Assembly (NCBI GenBank): GCA_903927605.1
Contig: CAIYNT010000074.1
Location: 1 to 19,293, forward strand
DNA length: 19,293 bases
Source of the DNA: an uncultured Holophagaceae bacterium
GTDB lineage: Bacteria; Acidobacteriota; Holophagae; Holophagales; Holophagaceae
Direction of reading: 5' to 3'
Both the position numbers and the translations under genes were made by a program. Below the pieces are notes generated by a model that saw nothing but the letters and a program-made list of their open reading frames with translations, had not been told where the DNA came from and searched no databases. Positions 19,156 through 19,293 of the stretch are shown one piece after another (position 1 is the first letter of the stretch; each line of letters opens with the position of its first letter).

Positions 19156-19293
19156 TGACGTCCCCCCGAAAAACTAGACCAAGGATAATGTGAGTCCTCC
19201 CCCTTTGGAGGGCCCCTTGAGAAAGAGCAGATACACCGAGGAGCAGATCATCTTGGCCTTGAAAGAGCACGAGGCCGGCAGGACCACAGCCCA
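19156..19293 (+). mobile_element. IS3-family element, left end (truncated by window)
   Basis: TGACGTCCCCCCGAAAAAC at 19,156 begins like an IS3-family terminal repeat (TGA then C-rich, followed by A-rich), and is followed 34 bp later by a transposase OrfA start. It interrupts the cassette gene. Its other end is outside, so the target duplication cannot be checked. Confidence 0.7.
19190..19293 (+). CDS. IS3-family transposase OrfA, N-terminal fragment
   Basis: From GTG at 19190 (AAGGA 4 bp upstream), or TTG at 19217, the reading gives LRKSRYTEEQIILALKEHEA then GRTTA before the edge. 'R-K-S-R-(F/Y)-T-E-E-Q-I-I-x-x-L-K-E-x-E-A-G' is the standard start of IS3-family OrfA helix-turn-helix proteins. 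OrfA is normally fused to OrfB by frameshifting to make the active transposase. Only about 34 codons are visible. Confidence 0.8.
   Translation, partial: MSPPPLEGPLRKSRYTEEQIILALKEHEAGRTTA

Noticed and set aside
1..19293. tRNA, rRNA, or a tyrosine recombinase (IntI) gene
   Set aside because: I saw no cloverleaf with a TTCRA-type loop, no rRNA-like segment, and no ORF with integrase R-H-R-Y motifs.

Overview
This is a GC-rich stretch of bacterial accessory DNA. Nearly every gene is on the minus strand, and most are small, complete one- or two-gene units. Its clearest content is an integron cassette array without its integrase, running from about 10,980 to 18,904 on the right. At least eight long (about 124 bp) attC recombination sites of one lineage-specific sequence family punctuate it, together with several eroded sites. 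Each site runs from GCCTAAC-type to GTTAGGC-type ends on the plus strand and has a GC-rich stem whose two arms differ by one extra base. Cassette genes read right to left and each gene's attC lies to its left, so an attI site and integrase gene would be expected beyond the right edge. Both window edges are insertion sequences: an IS30-like transposase start on the left (minus strand) and an IS3-like element end with orfA start on the right (plus strand).

Layout. 1-181: IS30-like end plus a degenerate 'ATCTGTGTGAATC' repeat. 182-1,469: rlmF (23S rRNA m6A methyltransferase) with an overlapping small membrane protein. 1,523-5,365: isochorismatase-type hydrolase, a membrane protein and AHSA1/SRPBCC pair, a ParB-like small protein, an NTF2-like protein and an Asp/Glu racemase. 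Interspersed are a 'CATCCGTGTT' repeat cluster (2,096-2,275) and a strongly hairpin-rich 200-bp gap (4,037-4,233). 5,546-6,466: the only complete plus-strand gene, an NmrA-type NAD(P)-binding protein. 6,623-10,422: an AlaX-like editing protein, a DUF488 protein (with an attC-like remnant between them), two exported proteins, a membrane protein and a flavin reductase.

10,484-19,155 is the array. In plus-strand order the cassette genes are: a DUF7684-like protein (borderline member), a divergent peptide deformylase, a DHCW-type cupin, a RidA/YjgF protein, a second cupin, two PaaI-like thioesterases, an AHSA1/SRPBCC protein, a small exported protein, a BrnT-BrnA toxin-antitoxin pair, a VOC/glyoxalase protein, a YbaK-type aminoacyl-tRNA deacylase, a second BrnT-BrnA pair, a two-gene HNH-like/acidic-protein cassette, and a small membrane protein cut by the IS3-like element. 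Sites on the right are well conserved and those on the left are eroded, as expected if cassettes enter at the right. Both BrnTA cassettes carry their own sigma70-like promoter next to the toxin start. Most other cassettes show no promoter and begin within a few bases of the core site.

Organism: exported proteins and overall style suggest a Gram-negative bacterium. Acidobacteriota (Holophagae/Geothrix-like) or a proteobacterium are guesses only; nothing here fixes the taxon.
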